A DNA stretch of 38,018 bases from Deltaproteobacteria bacterium (GTDB lineage Bacteria; Desulfobacterota; Desulfobaccia; Desulfobaccales; 0-14-0-80-60-11): contig JAUSOZ010000251.1 of assembly GCA_030655955.1 (NCBI GenBank), forward strand, positions 1 to 38,018. The letters run 5' to 3'. This document shows positions 8,280 to 15,933 of this stretch, one piece after another (the first letter of the stretch is position 1; each line of letters starts with the position of its first letter). The position numbers and the translations under genes are program-made. The notes under the pieces were generated by a model that worked only from the letters and a program-made list of their open reading frames with translations, was not told the DNA's origin and made no database searches.

Positions 8280-8308
8280 TTGACCGGAGGTGACAGGCAA
8301 GTTATATT
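8280..8308 (+). promoter_or_regulatory. Sigma70-like promoter for the speD leader
   Basis: TTGACC at 8280-8285 and TATATT at 8303-8308 are separated by exactly 17 bases. Transcription would begin around 8314-8318, just before the folded leader, and read into speD. This is the best promoter match in the divergent region between the DUF1015 gene and speD. Confidence 0.6.
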
Positions 8309-8313
8309 TTCCG

Positions 8314-8556
8314 AATCAACTTTTGATTAAGGGATGGGCATATGCGGATGGCCCCTTTTGCAGGCACGGGAAGGGGTCAACAAGGTTTCGGGGCAAAACA
8401 AACCTGGGGCGCCAAGCCTCCTTCCTCGTGCTCTCCGAACCGGTTGCCGGGGCCCAAGACCTTATTTTGCCGGAATGGCTGCATTCCGGGGCCGCGCTGG
8501 CGACAGCGCACGGTTTGCCTACCGGGTATATCCCGGTGACCCCTTATCTTAGGGTG
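8314..8556 (+). ncRNA. Highly structured 5' leader RNA upstream of speD (class unknown)
   Basis: Paired elements found by eye: AATCAA/TTGATT (8314-8328). A long-range closing stem GAT(T)AAGGG (8325-8333) with CCCTTATC (8541-8548), continued by GGG(C)ATAT (8336-8343) with ATATCCC (8528-8534) and CGG with CCG. An inner arm CACGGGAAGG (8365-8374) with CCTTCCTCGTG (8420-8430), which encloses the hairpin AGGTTT/AAACCT. A hairpin GGAAT/ATTCC (8472-8487). A GNRA-capped hairpin GCGCTG-GCGA-CAGCGC (8494-8509). The speD ribosome binding site follows about 10 bases later. The closed multi-helix layout resembles a riboswitch or a 6S-like RNA. The sequence matched no family I could name with confidence. 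Confidence 0.5.
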
Positions 8557-8572
8557 CGAGGAGGAGAATAAT

Positions 8573-9010
8573 TTGAAAAAGCCGGCGGTTGGCTTTGGAC
8601 TGCATCTGACCCTGGATGGTTATGAATGCAGTTATGAGCGGCTGACGAATCTGGACGCCATTTACGAGTTCCTGGACACCTGCCCGGATATGATCCACAT
8701 GACCAAGATCATGCCCCCTTATGCCTTCAAGTATCACGGCAAAGTGGAAGATGATTGGGGCCTTTCCGGGTTTGTCCTGATCGCGGAAAGTCATATCAGC
8801 ATTCACACCTTCCCTGAGCGCAACTATCTGAGCCTGGATATTTTCTCCTGCAAGGGATTCGATTACCAGCAGGCGGTGGACTATGCCACCGAGTGCTTCG
8901 GTATTGCTCGCCACGAAATCAACTTGTTGGACCGGGGCCTGGAATTTCCCCGGGAAATCAAGAGCGTGGAACGCCTGATGCGCCAGGAGCGGAAACAGAT
9001 GCAAGGCTAG
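8573..9010 (+). CDS. speD: S-adenosylmethionine decarboxylase proenzyme
   Basis: This enzyme decarboxylates S-adenosylmethionine to supply aminopropyl groups for spermidine. The protein is 145 residues, the class 1B size. It carries the self-processing site AES73HISIHTFPE: cleavage before S73 makes the pyruvoyl cofactor, H78 is the processing His and C93 (DIFSC) the catalytic Cys. The start is TTG at 8573, preceded by a strong AGGAGGAG ribosome binding site at about 8559-8566. A long structured leader and a good promoter lie upstream. No spermidine synthase gene is adjacent; the stop is followed two bases later by the CorC-like start, so the two are probably co-transcribed. Confidence 0.95.
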   Translation: MKKPAVGFGLHLTLDGYECSYERLTNLDAIYEFLDTCPDMIHMTKIMPPYAFKYHGKVEDDWGLSGFVLIAESHISIHTFPERNYLSLDIFSCKGFDYQQAVDYATECFGIARHEINLLDRGLEFPREIKSVERLMRQERKQMQG

Positions 9011-9012
9011 GC

Positions 9013-9873
9013 ATGGAAGAGGCCGACAGTCCCCACCCCAGTTTCCTCAAGCGCCTTCGCCTGAAGTTCTCCCGCCGGATCTTCACGCAACCGGAAGACC
9101 TGGAGCGTGAAATCCAGCACATCATCGACGAAGGCGAGGAACGGGGCCTCATTACCCGCCAGGAAGGACGGCTCATTGAGAGTATCTTTGAGTTCAGGGA
9201 TACCCTCGTGCGGGAGATCATGGTCCCCCGGCTGGAGATGGTGGGGGTGGAGCGGGACACCCCGCTGGACCAGATTATCGCCCTGGTGCTGTCGTGCGGC
9301 CACTCGCGCCTGCCGGTGTTCGACGGCGACATCGACCACATCAAGGGCATCCTCTTAGCCAAGGACCTCCTGGTCTTCTGGCAGAACCCCGACACGTCCT
9401 GGGACCCGGAGCGGGTCCTGCGCCCCGCCTACTTCATTCCCGAAAGCAAGAAGATCAGTGACCTCTTACGAGACCTGGTGGAACGCAAAACCCAGATCGC
9501 CGTGGTCATCGACGAATACGGCGGCACCGCCGGCCTCATCACCCTGGAAGATATCCTGGAGGAGATCGTCGGCGAGATCTATGACGAGTACGACCGTCAG
9601 GAACCCCGCCTTATCCCCCAGGAAGACGGCTCGGTGGTGGTGGACGCCCGCCTGGACGTGGAAGAATTGATGGACCACTTCGATTTGGACCGGCCGGAAG
9701 GCAAGTTCGAATCCGTGGGGGGCCTGCTGATCCACTTCCTGGGCCGGGTACCCCAGGTCAGCGACCGGGTGGAGATCCCGAACCTGGAGTTGACCGTGCT
9801 GACCGCCGACGAACGCCGGGCCAAACAGGTCCAGGCCCGCCGGCTGCCCCTGGAAGCAGGGGTCGGGGGTTAG
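9013..9873 (+). CDS. CorC/HlyC-type CBS-domain protein
   Basis: A 286-residue cytoplasmic protein of the CorC (YbeX) class. After a charged N-terminus with LIESIFEFRDTLVREIMVPR comes a pair of CBS domains (about 65-185; HSRLPVFDGDIDHIKGILLAKDLL and QIAVVIDEYGGTAGLITLEDILEEIVGEI) and then the CorC_HlyC transporter-associated domain (about 200-280). There are no membrane helices, unlike the longer CNNM-type homologues. I chose the ATG at 9013, two bases past the speD stop; the frame is open further upstream inside speD. CorC proteins are linked to Mg/Co homeostasis and often sit directly before lnt. Here lnt lies 3.3 kb downstream beyond an accessory-looking patch. Confidence 0.9.
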   Translation: MEEADSPHPSFLKRLRLKFSRRIFTQPEDLEREIQHIIDEGEERGLITRQEGRLIESIFEFRDTLVREIMVPRLEMVGVERDTPLDQIIALVLSCGHSRLPVFDGDIDHIKGILLAKDLLVFWQNPDTSWDPERVLRPAYFIPESKKISDLLRDLVERKTQIAVVIDEYGGTAGLITLEDILEEIVGEIYDEYDRQEPRLIPQEDGSVVVDARLDVEELMDHFDLDRPEGKFESVGGLLIHFLGRVPQVSDRVEIPNLELTVLTADERRAKQVQARRLPLEAGVGG

Positions 9874-10175
9874 GGATCAGGAAAATGCCCTGCCTGCCCG
9901 GCGACCTTTGGCCGCAATTCCCACCATCCCGTACCCTGCATCATTTTGTCTGGTTTTTAGGTTTCCTAAGCCGCTAAAACCCCCATTTTATCTATAATCT
10001 GATCTTTTAACTTATATAATTTGGTACATTTTGTCTAGTCATTGACTCCATCATGGAATTGATTTGTGGTTTAAAATTTTTCATTTTCATTAAACAATAT
10101 TTATGAAATAATATAAAAAGATTTGGGCTTAGGGAACGTGAATTCGGATTCCATATTCAAGGGAGGTGGCGATTA
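9874..10175. other. AT-rich intergenic region upstream of a low-GC gene
   Basis: About 300 bases. From about 9950 the composition turns strongly AT-rich, unlike the preceding gene. The run near 10060-10120 could hold promoter elements for the gene at 10176, but no single hexamer pair stands out. No coding region or repeat was seen. The abrupt composition shift marks the left edge of the accessory patch. Confidence 0.4.
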
Positions 10176-10559
10176 ATGGCAACCGCGAAAATAACATTTT
10201 ATAAATGCATTCAAGACTCTCAAGATTATGGAAGCGATGACGAACACATGGTGTCAAGAGTGTTCTTTACTTTTGAGGTTGGTGACAAAAAATATGACTT
10301 GTACGCCGACATAAAGCAAACCGTTGGGGCCAACTACGAAGAGGGTGCTATAGAAGTAATGCGCCCCGCTGGATATGAAGGTCCCTTCAACTACCAGGTT
10401 TTTCGAGACGCCGCTGAGAAATATTATAGAGGATTGGTTGGGTCTTCAGGCACGGGGATTAACATTCAAGGTGGCTCCAACATCCGAATGAGAAACAACA
10501 CATTTTATCGAAACATGGCTGTTGAATGTGAAGTAGGTGGAAGTACAACGGCATGGTAA
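10176..10559 (+). CDS. Hypothetical low-GC protein
   Basis: A 127-residue protein that I do not recognise. The start is well supported: GGGAGG stands about nine bases before the ATG. The first 85 residues look globular and acidic, with strands such as VFFTFEVGDKKYDLYADIKQ and EGPFNYQVFRDAAEKYYRGLV. The last third, GTGINIQGGSNIRMRNNTFYRN, is Gly/Asn-rich and resembles a turn of a beta-helix. There is no signal peptide or membrane helix. Its composition is AT-rich relative to its neighbours, and it ends 11 bases before a palindromic repeat, which suggests an acquired gene. It may be a small effector or an island passenger; function unknown. Confidence 0.6.
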   Translation: MATAKITFYKCIQDSQDYGSDDEHMVSRVFFTFEVGDKKYDLYADIKQTVGANYEEGAIEVMRPAGYEGPFNYQVFRDAAEKYYRGLVGSSGTGINIQGGSNIRMRNNTFYRNMAVECEVGGSTTAW

Positions 10560-10570
10560 GCCCGTAGCCC

Positions 10571-10603
10571 GTAGGGCGGGAAAGCGGAGCGCATCCCGCC
10601 TTT
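10571..10603 (+). repeat. GTAGGGCGGGAAAGCG palindromic repeat, copy 1
   Basis: This palindrome has the form GTAGGGCGGG, then AAAGCGGAGCGCA, then TCCCGCCTTT (in + orientation). It is one of four copies between 10571 and 11736 that bracket the orphan gene and the toxin-antitoxin pair. The family is of the dispersed REP-like type common in proteobacteria. Confidence 0.7.
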
Positions 10604-10739
10604 GGAATCAATCCATGTCAAGACGCCTGACATTCTCATCTGCCGCCCAACAACTGACCGCTGCCCCCTTGACAGGCCCCTGGCTATCACAGGGTAGAGG
10701 CTGACGCTGCAAAATCTAGGCGTGTGAAGTAGTAGGCCC

Positions 10740-10774
10740 GTATGGCGGGAAAGCGAAGCGCACCCCGCCTTTTT
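10740..10774 (+). repeat. GTAGGGCGGGAAAGCG palindromic repeat, copy 2
   Basis: This copy is a variant of 10571-10603: GTATGGCGGG, AAAGCGAAGCGCA, CCCCGCCTTT. It lies between the orphan gene and the antitoxin. About 230 bases of the surrounding 10560-10891 interval hold nothing else recognisable. Confidence 0.65.
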
Positions 10775-10891
10775 ACTCTGATACCGTACGGTGCCGGTCA
10801 AATTGCCTCAACCTCCGCCACAGGATAAAAATTGTGGTATGATGAGGAGGAGAAAGCTCCCCGGAAGCCCTGGCCGGGGGAAGGAGAAGCT

Positions 10892-11131
10892 ATGGAGCGC
10901 ATCGACCTCCTGAAAGAATTGCAGAAGCTGACGCCCCCCGAACGATTGGCGGTCATCGAGGCCGCCTTGCAGCAGCTTCGGGCCGACCTGGAGGGGACGC
11001 CCGAACGCAAATCTTTGGCCGTGAGAAAGCAGGAGATGGCCGTTGCCGCCCAAGCCTTGCAAGCGGATTACGCCGCCGGGGGCGAATTAACGGCTTTCAC
11101 CGCCCTGGACGCCGAGGATTTTCATGCGTAG
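10892..11131 (+). CDS. Antitoxin-like protein of a MazEF/PemIK-type pair
   Basis: A 79-residue, mostly helical, charged protein (MERIDLLKELQKLTPPERLAVIEAALQQLRADL). Its C-terminal segment (LTAFTALDAEDFHA) resembles the ends of small antitoxins that insert into a MazF-like toxin. The start at 10892 has AAGGAG six bases upstream; a frame from 10832 is open but lacks this site. It overlaps the toxin gene by 8 bases, the usual antitoxin-first layout. The antitoxin call rests mainly on position and size. Because the toxin frame is broken, the antitoxin may persist without a functional partner. Confidence 0.7.
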   Translation: MERIDLLKELQKLTPPERLAVIEAALQQLRADLEGTPERKSLAVRKQEMAVAAQALQADYAAGGELTAFTALDAEDFHA

Positions 11132-11466
11132 GGGGGAGGTCTGGTTCATCAATCTCGACCCCACCATCGGCGCAGAATTGAAAAAGACTCGCCCGGCGGT
11201 CATTGTCAATGACGACGCCGTGGGCCTCCTGCCCCTGAAAGTCATCGTTCCCCTCACCGCCTGGAAGGAGCATTACTGCCAGGCCCCCGCTGGTGCGTAT
11301 CGATCCGCATCCTGAGAACGGCCTGGACAAACCCTCAGCCGCCGATGCCTTCCAGGTGCGCTCTCTCTCCCAAGAGCGGTTGGTGCGGCGCTTGGGCAGG
11401 CTCACCCCTTCCCAGATGAAAAGCATTTCCGCCGCCCTGTCCCTGGTGTTGAGCATCGAACCCTAA
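11124..11466 (+). pseudogene. MazF/PemK-type endoribonuclease toxin, frameshifted
   Basis: The first frame reads MRRGEVWFINLDPTIGAEL, then KKTRPAVIVNDD and LPLKVIVPLTAWKEHY. These are hallmarks of MazF/PemK ribosome-independent mRNA interferases, including the RGEVW start and the TRPAVIV strand. At about 11285-11295 the frame goes off and stops at 11313-11315. A change of frame restores the family's C-terminal half: LVRIDPHPENGLDKPSAADA, then FQVRSLSQERLVRRLGRLTP, ending at a TAA at 11464-11466. One extra base (or two missing) in a GCCCCCGCTGG tract accounts for it. The gene is therefore a recent pseudogene or a sequencing error. The joined product would be about 113 residues, normal for MazF. 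Confidence 0.85.
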
Positions 11467-11794
11467 GCCGCCAGAGGTTTTCTTCATGGCCAATGACGCC
11501 GCCGCCATGGAAATGTTCAGGAGGACCGTAGGGCGGGAAAGCGAAGCGCATCCCGCCTTTTGTAGCTGAACCCGGTCCGAAGATCGTCAAGGTGTTCGGT
11601 CAAGAGTCTCCGGCGGCGTTCCAGCAGCGTGACCGTGAAAAAGAACCTGCCTCCTGGAACCAAGGCGCCTGGGTATTGCGGCATGATTTTAGTTTAACCA
11701 ATTGCTGAAGGCGGGATGCGTTTCACTTTCCCGCCCAACGGCGGCTCAAACAGCTCCTCACCAAACCCTGGAGCGTGAGTCTCGGGCCTTGGTT
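11467..11794. repeat. Repeat-rich gap with copies 3 and 4 of the GTAGGGCGGG repeat
   Basis: Copy 3 (11528-11561) reads GTAGGGCGGG, AAAGCGAAGCGCA, TCCCGCCTTT. Copy 4 (11708-11736) is the inverted form, starting AAGGCGGGATGCG and ending CCCGCCCA. Between them are about 145 bases without a coding signal. The interval joins the broken toxin gene to the 3' end of the convergent M48 gene. Confidence 0.6.
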
Positions 11795-12742
11795 TTACTG
11801 GCTGCGGTTATCCAGGGGTTTTGATTCCAGGTTGTCCGGGGCGGGTTCGGGGGTGGGCTGGGGGGCGGGCGCCGGTTCGGGAGCATTCTGGAGCGCCGGG
11901 GCTGGGGCGGGTGGTTCCAGCGGGGGCGCGGCAGGCGCCGGCGGAGTTATCGCCACCGGCACATAATGCGTCTGCGCCTCGGGCAGGAAATCCACCATGG
12001 CCTGCATGTGGCGGTCGTCCCGGCGATGGGCGCTGAGGAACTTGGGCGGGGACAGCTTGACGAATTCATCGGTCATCATGCGCCGCCAGAAGTCCATGGC
12101 CCGGGCCGGGTCATAGCCCGCCTTGGCCATGAGGATGAGTCCGATCTTATCGGCCTCCAGCTCTTGGGCCCAGCTGTAAGTGGGCAGGATCCCATGCTCG
12201 ATCCCCAGGCTGTAACCCTCACCGATGGCCTGGCCGGCTACACCACCCACCCCTCCAACTGCCATGCCGAGTCCCAGGCCCCCCATGTGGGCCATCGTGG
12301 CCTGGCTCTGGCGCTCCCCGGTATGGCGGGCCAGGGCGTGGCCCATCTCATGGGCCAGCACCGTGGCCAGGCCCGCCTCGTCCCGGGTGTACTTCAGGGC
12401 GCCGGTGAAGATGCCGGACTGGCCCCCGGGGAAACAAAAGGCGCGGGTCTCCTGGGGGTTTTCCAGGACCACAAACTCCCAATGATAATCCGGGCGGTCG
12501 GCCGCGGCGGCCAGGCGCTTGCCCACCCGGGTCACCAGTTCGTTCACGGCCTGGTCCTGGCAGGTATCATTGCGGGCGCGCAATTCCTCGTAGGTTTTGG
12601 CGCCGGTGGAGATCTCGCTCTTTTCGGAGCCCAGGATGATCTGGCGCCGGCCGGTGTAGGGCGCAGTGGCGCAGGCCGCGACCAGGAGGGTGAGCCCGAG
12701 CGCCAAAACCACCATTATCTTGCAGTACCTTGAGAACATCAC
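11795..12742 (-). CDS. M48-family metalloprotease lipoprotein with Pro/Ala-rich tail
   Basis: A 315-residue zinc metallopeptidase of the M48/LoiP-BepA type. A signal peptide with lipobox LLVAAC (C24) predicts lipidation. The catalytic motif is H131EMGH135 and the third-ligand helix ELEADKIG is at about 194-201. Between them a glycine-rich segment (MGGLGLGMAVGGVGGVAG, about 153-170) resembles the mobile lid region of these proteases. After about residue 260 the protein ends in a Pro/Ala/Glu-rich repeat (variants of PAPAP and PEPAP) that is probably unstructured. The expected role is outer-membrane or periplasmic protein quality control. It is encoded opposite to lnt and shares its catalytic layout with the M48 gene at 15073. 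Confidence 0.9.
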   Translation of the reverse strand: MMFSRYCKIMVVLALGLTLLVAACATAPYTGRRQIILGSEKSEISTGAKTYEELRARNDTCQDQAVNELVTRVGKRLAAAADRPDYHWEFVVLENPQETRAFCFPGGQSGIFTGALKYTRDEAGLATVLAHEMGHALARHTGERQSQATMAHMGGLGLGMAVGGVGGVAGQAIGEGYSLGIEHGILPTYSWAQELEADKIGLILMAKAGYDPARAMDFWRRMMTDEFVKLSPPKFLSAHRRDDRHMQAMVDFLPEAQTHYVPVAITPPAPAAPPLEPPAPAPALQNAPEPAPAPQPTPEPAPDNLESKPLDNRSQ

Positions 12743-13137
12743 CGACCTGTGAAGGGAGAAATATCCTACGCTTAGATATTATCAAATCCTTCGCCAAGCG
12801 TTCATAAAATAAAGAACTGCCCGGGTCATGGAACAATTTTTCTGCTCCAGCTTCTGCCTTGAAAATCCGATAGGATATTGTTCACTGGACGTTCATCAAA
12901 AATACCGTGGGGTATTATTTTCTTACGATGGGATGGCTATGCTGACTTGAAGAGGAGCATGGTTGGGGCCGTTGACGGGAGGCGGAGGCCACCAGGACAT
13001 ACCGCCAAGAGGAGGTTTCTGTTATTTGTGCGTCATATCCGGGCATTCAAGCGCCAAACCCTCAATGTCATCACTGGCCCCGGACCCCTGCCCTATTTTC
13101 TTTCCCTTCCCCCCTAATCCGGCTATAATCCCATAGC
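12743..13137. other. Divergent intergenic region between M48 gene and lnt
   Basis: About 395 bases separating divergent genes. It should hold promoters for both, but no strong hexamer pair stands out. The frame at 12878-13117 lacks a ribosome binding site and recognisable motifs and is not taken as a gene. No repeats matching the adjacent patch were found. Confidence 0.4.
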
Positions 13138-14658
13138 ATGAACAAGCGCACTAACCTCTCGCATGTTTTAGCCGCCATCCTTTCCGGCCTGCTGCTGGCG
13201 GCGGCTTTCCCCAAGTGGGACCAGACGTATCTCTTGATCTTCGCCCTGGTTCCCCTGTTCTGGGCCCTTAAGGACCGATCCCTGAAAGCGGCCTTCTGGC
13301 TGGGCCTGGTTTCGGGGCTGGCCCATTATGTGGCGCTGCTCTACTGGATCGTTTACGTCACCCACGTCTTCGGGAAGCTGCCCCTGATCGCCGCCATCGG
13401 CGTCCTGCTGGCGCTGGCCGGGTATTTGTGTCTCTACACCGCGGTGTGGGGGCTGGGGGTCGCCTGGGGCGCCACCCGGGGCCTCAGTCTGCTCTGGTGG
13501 GCCCCCGTCCTCTGGGTGGCCCTGGAAATGGGGCAGACCTACATCATCAGCGGCTTCCCCTGGGAACTGCTGGGTAACGGCCTCTACCTCTACCCGCGGC
13601 TGCTCCAACTGGCCGATATCACCGGGGTATACGGCCTGTCGTTCCTGGTGGTCCTGGTGAACGTCAGCCTCTTTCTCCTCGGCTTTCCGCCCCGGGGCAA
13701 GGTCTTCACGTTCCGCCAGGCCGCGGCCGTCTGCCTGGTCCTGGTCCTCTGGGTCGGCTACGGCTTTTATCGCCTGGGGGAAGTGGACGCCCTGATGGCC
13801 GCCAGCCCCAAGATCAAGGTGGCGGTGGTCCAGGGCAACCTCAAGCAGGGGGAGAAATGGCAGAAGTCCATGGTCCAGGCCACCCTGAAGCGCTACGGGG
13901 AACTGACCCGGAAGGTCCAGGGGGCCCGGCTCATTATCTGGCCTGAAACCGCGGCGCCCTTCTTATACGTGCGGACCCCGGACCTGGCGGCTGAGGTCCA
14001 GAAGATCGCCAGAGACAGCGGCGGCTACCTGTTGTTCGGCAGCCCCGCCTATGAACTGACCCCCCAGGGCGAGTTCTATTATAACCGGGCCTATCTCTTG
14101 AACCCCCAGGCTGAGACCATCGGCTCCTACGACAAGGCCCATCTGGTGCCCTACGGCGAGTACGTGCCGCTGCGGCGCTTTGTCCCCTTCATCGGCAAGA
14201 TGGTGCCCATGGTGGGCGACTTTGCCGAAGGGCCGGAGGGGGCCACCGTGTCCCTGCCCGAAGGCGCCATCGGCCCCCTGGTGTGCTACGAATCCATCTT
14301 TCCCTATCTGGCCCGGGCCCAGGTGGCCAACGGGGCGCGCCTGTTGGTCAACATCACCAACGACGCCTGGTTCGGTAAGACCTCGGCGGCTTACCAGCAC
14401 CTGTCCATGGCGGTGCTGCGGGCGGTGGAGAATCACGTCTGCCTGGCCCGGGCCGCCAATACCGGGATTTCCGCCTTCATCGACGGCGGCGGCCGCCTCC
14501 TGTGGACCTCGGAAATCAACGTCCCCGAGGCCCATGCCCTGGAGCTGGCCTGGCTCCCTGGCGGCAGTCTCTATACCCGGATCGGCGACGTTTTTGCCTG
14601 GGCCTGCGTCATCATCGCCGGCCTGGCCCTCATCCTGGCCCGCCGGCGCTTGCATTAG
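13138..14658 (+). CDS. lnt: Apolipoprotein N-acyltransferase
   Basis: Lnt adds the third acyl chain to the N-terminal Cys of lipoproteins at the periplasmic face of the inner membrane. The 506-residue protein has about six N-terminal membrane helices (1-205), a periplasmic nitrilase-like domain (about 226-475) and a C-terminal helix. The catalytic triad is visible: E270 in IIWPET, K333 in SYDKAHLVPYGEYVP and C383 in GPLVCYESIF; NITNDAWFG follows. These match E. coli E267/K335/C387. Lipoproteins encoded on both sides (11795 and 15073) are plausible substrates. In many proteobacteria lnt directly follows corC; here they are 3.3 kb apart. Confidence 0.95.
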   Translation: MNKRTNLSHVLAAILSGLLLAAAFPKWDQTYLLIFALVPLFWALKDRSLKAAFWLGLVSGLAHYVALLYWIVYVTHVFGKLPLIAAIGVLLALAGYLCLYTAVWGLGVAWGATRGLSLLWWAPVLWVALEMGQTYIISGFPWELLGNGLYLYPRLLQLADITGVYGLSFLVVLVNVSLFLLGFPPRGKVFTFRQAAAVCLVLVLWVGYGFYRLGEVDALMAASPKIKVAVVQGNLKQGEKWQKSMVQATLKRYGELTRKVQGARLIIWPETAAPFLYVRTPDLAAEVQKIARDSGGYLLFGSPAYELTPQGEFYYNRAYLLNPQAETIGSYDKAHLVPYGEYVPLRRFVPFIGKMVPMVGDFAEGPEGATVSLPEGAIGPLVCYESIFPYLARAQVANGARLLVNITNDAWFGKTSAAYQHLSMAVLRAVENHVCLARAANTGISAFIDGGGRLLWTSEINVPEAHALELAWLPGGSLYTRIGDVFAWACVIIAGLALILARRRLH

Positions 14659-14761
14659 TGGCCTTTCCACGCTAAGATAATTAAGCTAATCGAAAAATAA
14701 GCCGAATAGGTCATCGGGTAAGAAAAGAATTTTGTGAAGGTCTTACAGAGAGGAGGCTCAT

Positions 14762-15076
14762 GTGAGAAGGTTATTCGGTTACTCGAAATTTGCCAGATAC
14801 GCCCTGGCCTTGGGGCTGGTCTTGCCGTTGTTGGCGCCGACCGCCGGGTGGGGCCAGCTCCTGAATCTGCCCGGGCTGTTAACCGGCACCCCGGTGAAGC
14901 AGACCAGCAGCGACGAAGTGGCGTTGGCCGGTAAGGGCTTCACTCCCGAGGTGGAGTCCGGTTATCGCGCCAAGCACCCGGAGATGGATTTTGCCCAGGT
15001 GGACAAAGTTGAGAGCTATAAGGTAGACCCCGCCACCCTGCAGGCCTTTATCAAGGAAGGAGACCTGAAACCATGA
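14762..15076 (+). CDS. Small exported protein preceding an M48 protease
   Basis: A 104-residue protein with no family I recognise. A GTG start at 14762 has AGAGGAGG six bases upstream. An ATG two bases earlier would stop immediately, so the GTG is chosen. A signal peptide is evident (ALALGLVLPLLAPTAGWG, about 14-31), without a lipobox Cys. The mature part is short and charged (EVESGYRAKHPEMDFAQVDKVESYKVDPATL). Its TGA overlaps the ATG of the downstream M48 gene (ATGA), so the two are translationally coupled. It may act as a partner, inhibitor or substrate of that protease; this is inference from coupling only. Confidence 0.75.
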   Translation: MRRLFGYSKFARYALALGLVLPLLAPTAGWGQLLNLPGLLTGTPVKQTSSDEVALAGKGFTPEVESGYRAKHPEMDFAQVDKVESYKVDPATLQAFIKEGDLKP

Positions 15077-15933
15077 GACGCCCAGTCTGGTTGGCATTAT
15101 TGATCCTGGTAACCTTCGTGGTAGGGGGCTGTGTCGGCGCATCCGCCATCATACCTGCGGCCGCCGTGGCCTACAAAGGCGCCTCCAAGGCCGCAGAGGC
15201 CTCCCGGCCCATCAACGATTCCGAGGAATACTATGTAGGTCGGGCGGTGGCCGCCCGGATTCTCGGCAAATATAAACTGGACCAGGACCCCAAGCTTACC
15301 CAATACGTCAACGAAGTGGGGGACACGGTGGCCCGGAAATCCTCCCGGCCCAACCCCTTCAAGGGCTACCACTTCGCGGTGCTGGATACCCAGGAAATCA
15401 ACGCCTTTGCCTGTCCCGGGGGCACCATCTTCATTACCCGGGGGCTGATCCAGACCTGCAAAAATGAAGACCAGCTCGCGGCGGTGCTGGCCCATGAGGT
15501 GGGCCACGTGGCCAACAAGGACGGCATCAACTCCATCAGCCAGGCCCGCTGGACCCAGGTCTTCACCTCCATGGGCACGGAAGCCGCCAAGCAATACGGC
15601 GGGGTGGCCGGCAACCTGGTGGGCCTGTTCGAAGGCTCCATCGACGACGTCTTCAAGACCATCGTGGTCAACGGCTACAGCCGCACGGCGGAAGAGGCCG
15701 CCGACGCCGCGGCGTTGACCGAACTGACCAGGGCGGGCTACGACCCCAACGCCATGGTGATCCTCCTGACCACCATGGAGGCCAAGGGCGCGGGCGCCTC
15801 CAGCGGCATCTTCAAGACTCACCCGCCCACCAGCGAGCGCCTGGCCAAGGTCAAGGCCTCGGTGGGCCAAAGCCCGGCGGAATCCCAGGGCGAGAAAATC
15901 CGCACCGAGCGGTTTAAGAAGATCGTGTCGTAA
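15073..15933 (+). CDS. M48-family metalloprotease lipoprotein
   Basis: A 286-residue periplasmic zinc protease. The signal peptide ends in a lipobox (VVGGC20), so the mature protein should be lipid-anchored. The catalytic motif is H131EVGH135 and the downstream zinc-ligand helix reads TAEEAADAAAL (about 195-205). The C-terminal FKTHPPTSERLAKV is the conserved His-Pro-Pro motif of the YfgC/YggG (BepA/LoiP) group. The role expected from the family is degradation or assembly control of outer-membrane proteins. It overlaps the small exported protein by 4 bases. It differs from the M48 protein at 11795 in lacking the Pro/Ala-rich tail. Confidence 0.92.
   Translation: MRRPVWLALLILVTFVVGGCVGASAIIPAAAVAYKGASKAAEASRPINDSEEYYVGRAVAARILGKYKLDQDPKLTQYVNEVGDTVARKSSRPNPFKGYHFAVLDTQEINAFACPGGTIFITRGLIQTCKNEDQLAAVLAHEVGHVANKDGINSISQARWTQVFTSMGTEAAKQYGGVAGNLVGLFEGSIDDVFKTIVVNGYSRTAEEAADAAALTELTRAGYDPNAMVILLTTMEAKGAGASSGIFKTHPPTSERLAKVKASVGQSPAESQGEKIRTERFKKIVS

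Noticed and set aside
8391-8423. Possible c-di-GMP-I (GEMM) aptamer in the speD leader
   Set aside because: The GGGGCGCCAAGCC segment is similar to the 3' core, but the required 5' core with its own GNRA hairpin is not in place; AAACC instead pairs with an upstream AGGTTT.
8290-8571. Open frame of 93 codons in the speD leader
   Set aside because: No ribosome binding site, no protein motif, and the same bases form the paired RNA elements; overlapping frames in all phases are equally open.
10571-11736. Repeats around the toxin-antitoxin genes as a CRISPR array
   Set aside because: Spacing is irregular, one copy is inverted, the units are palindromic and no cas genes are present.
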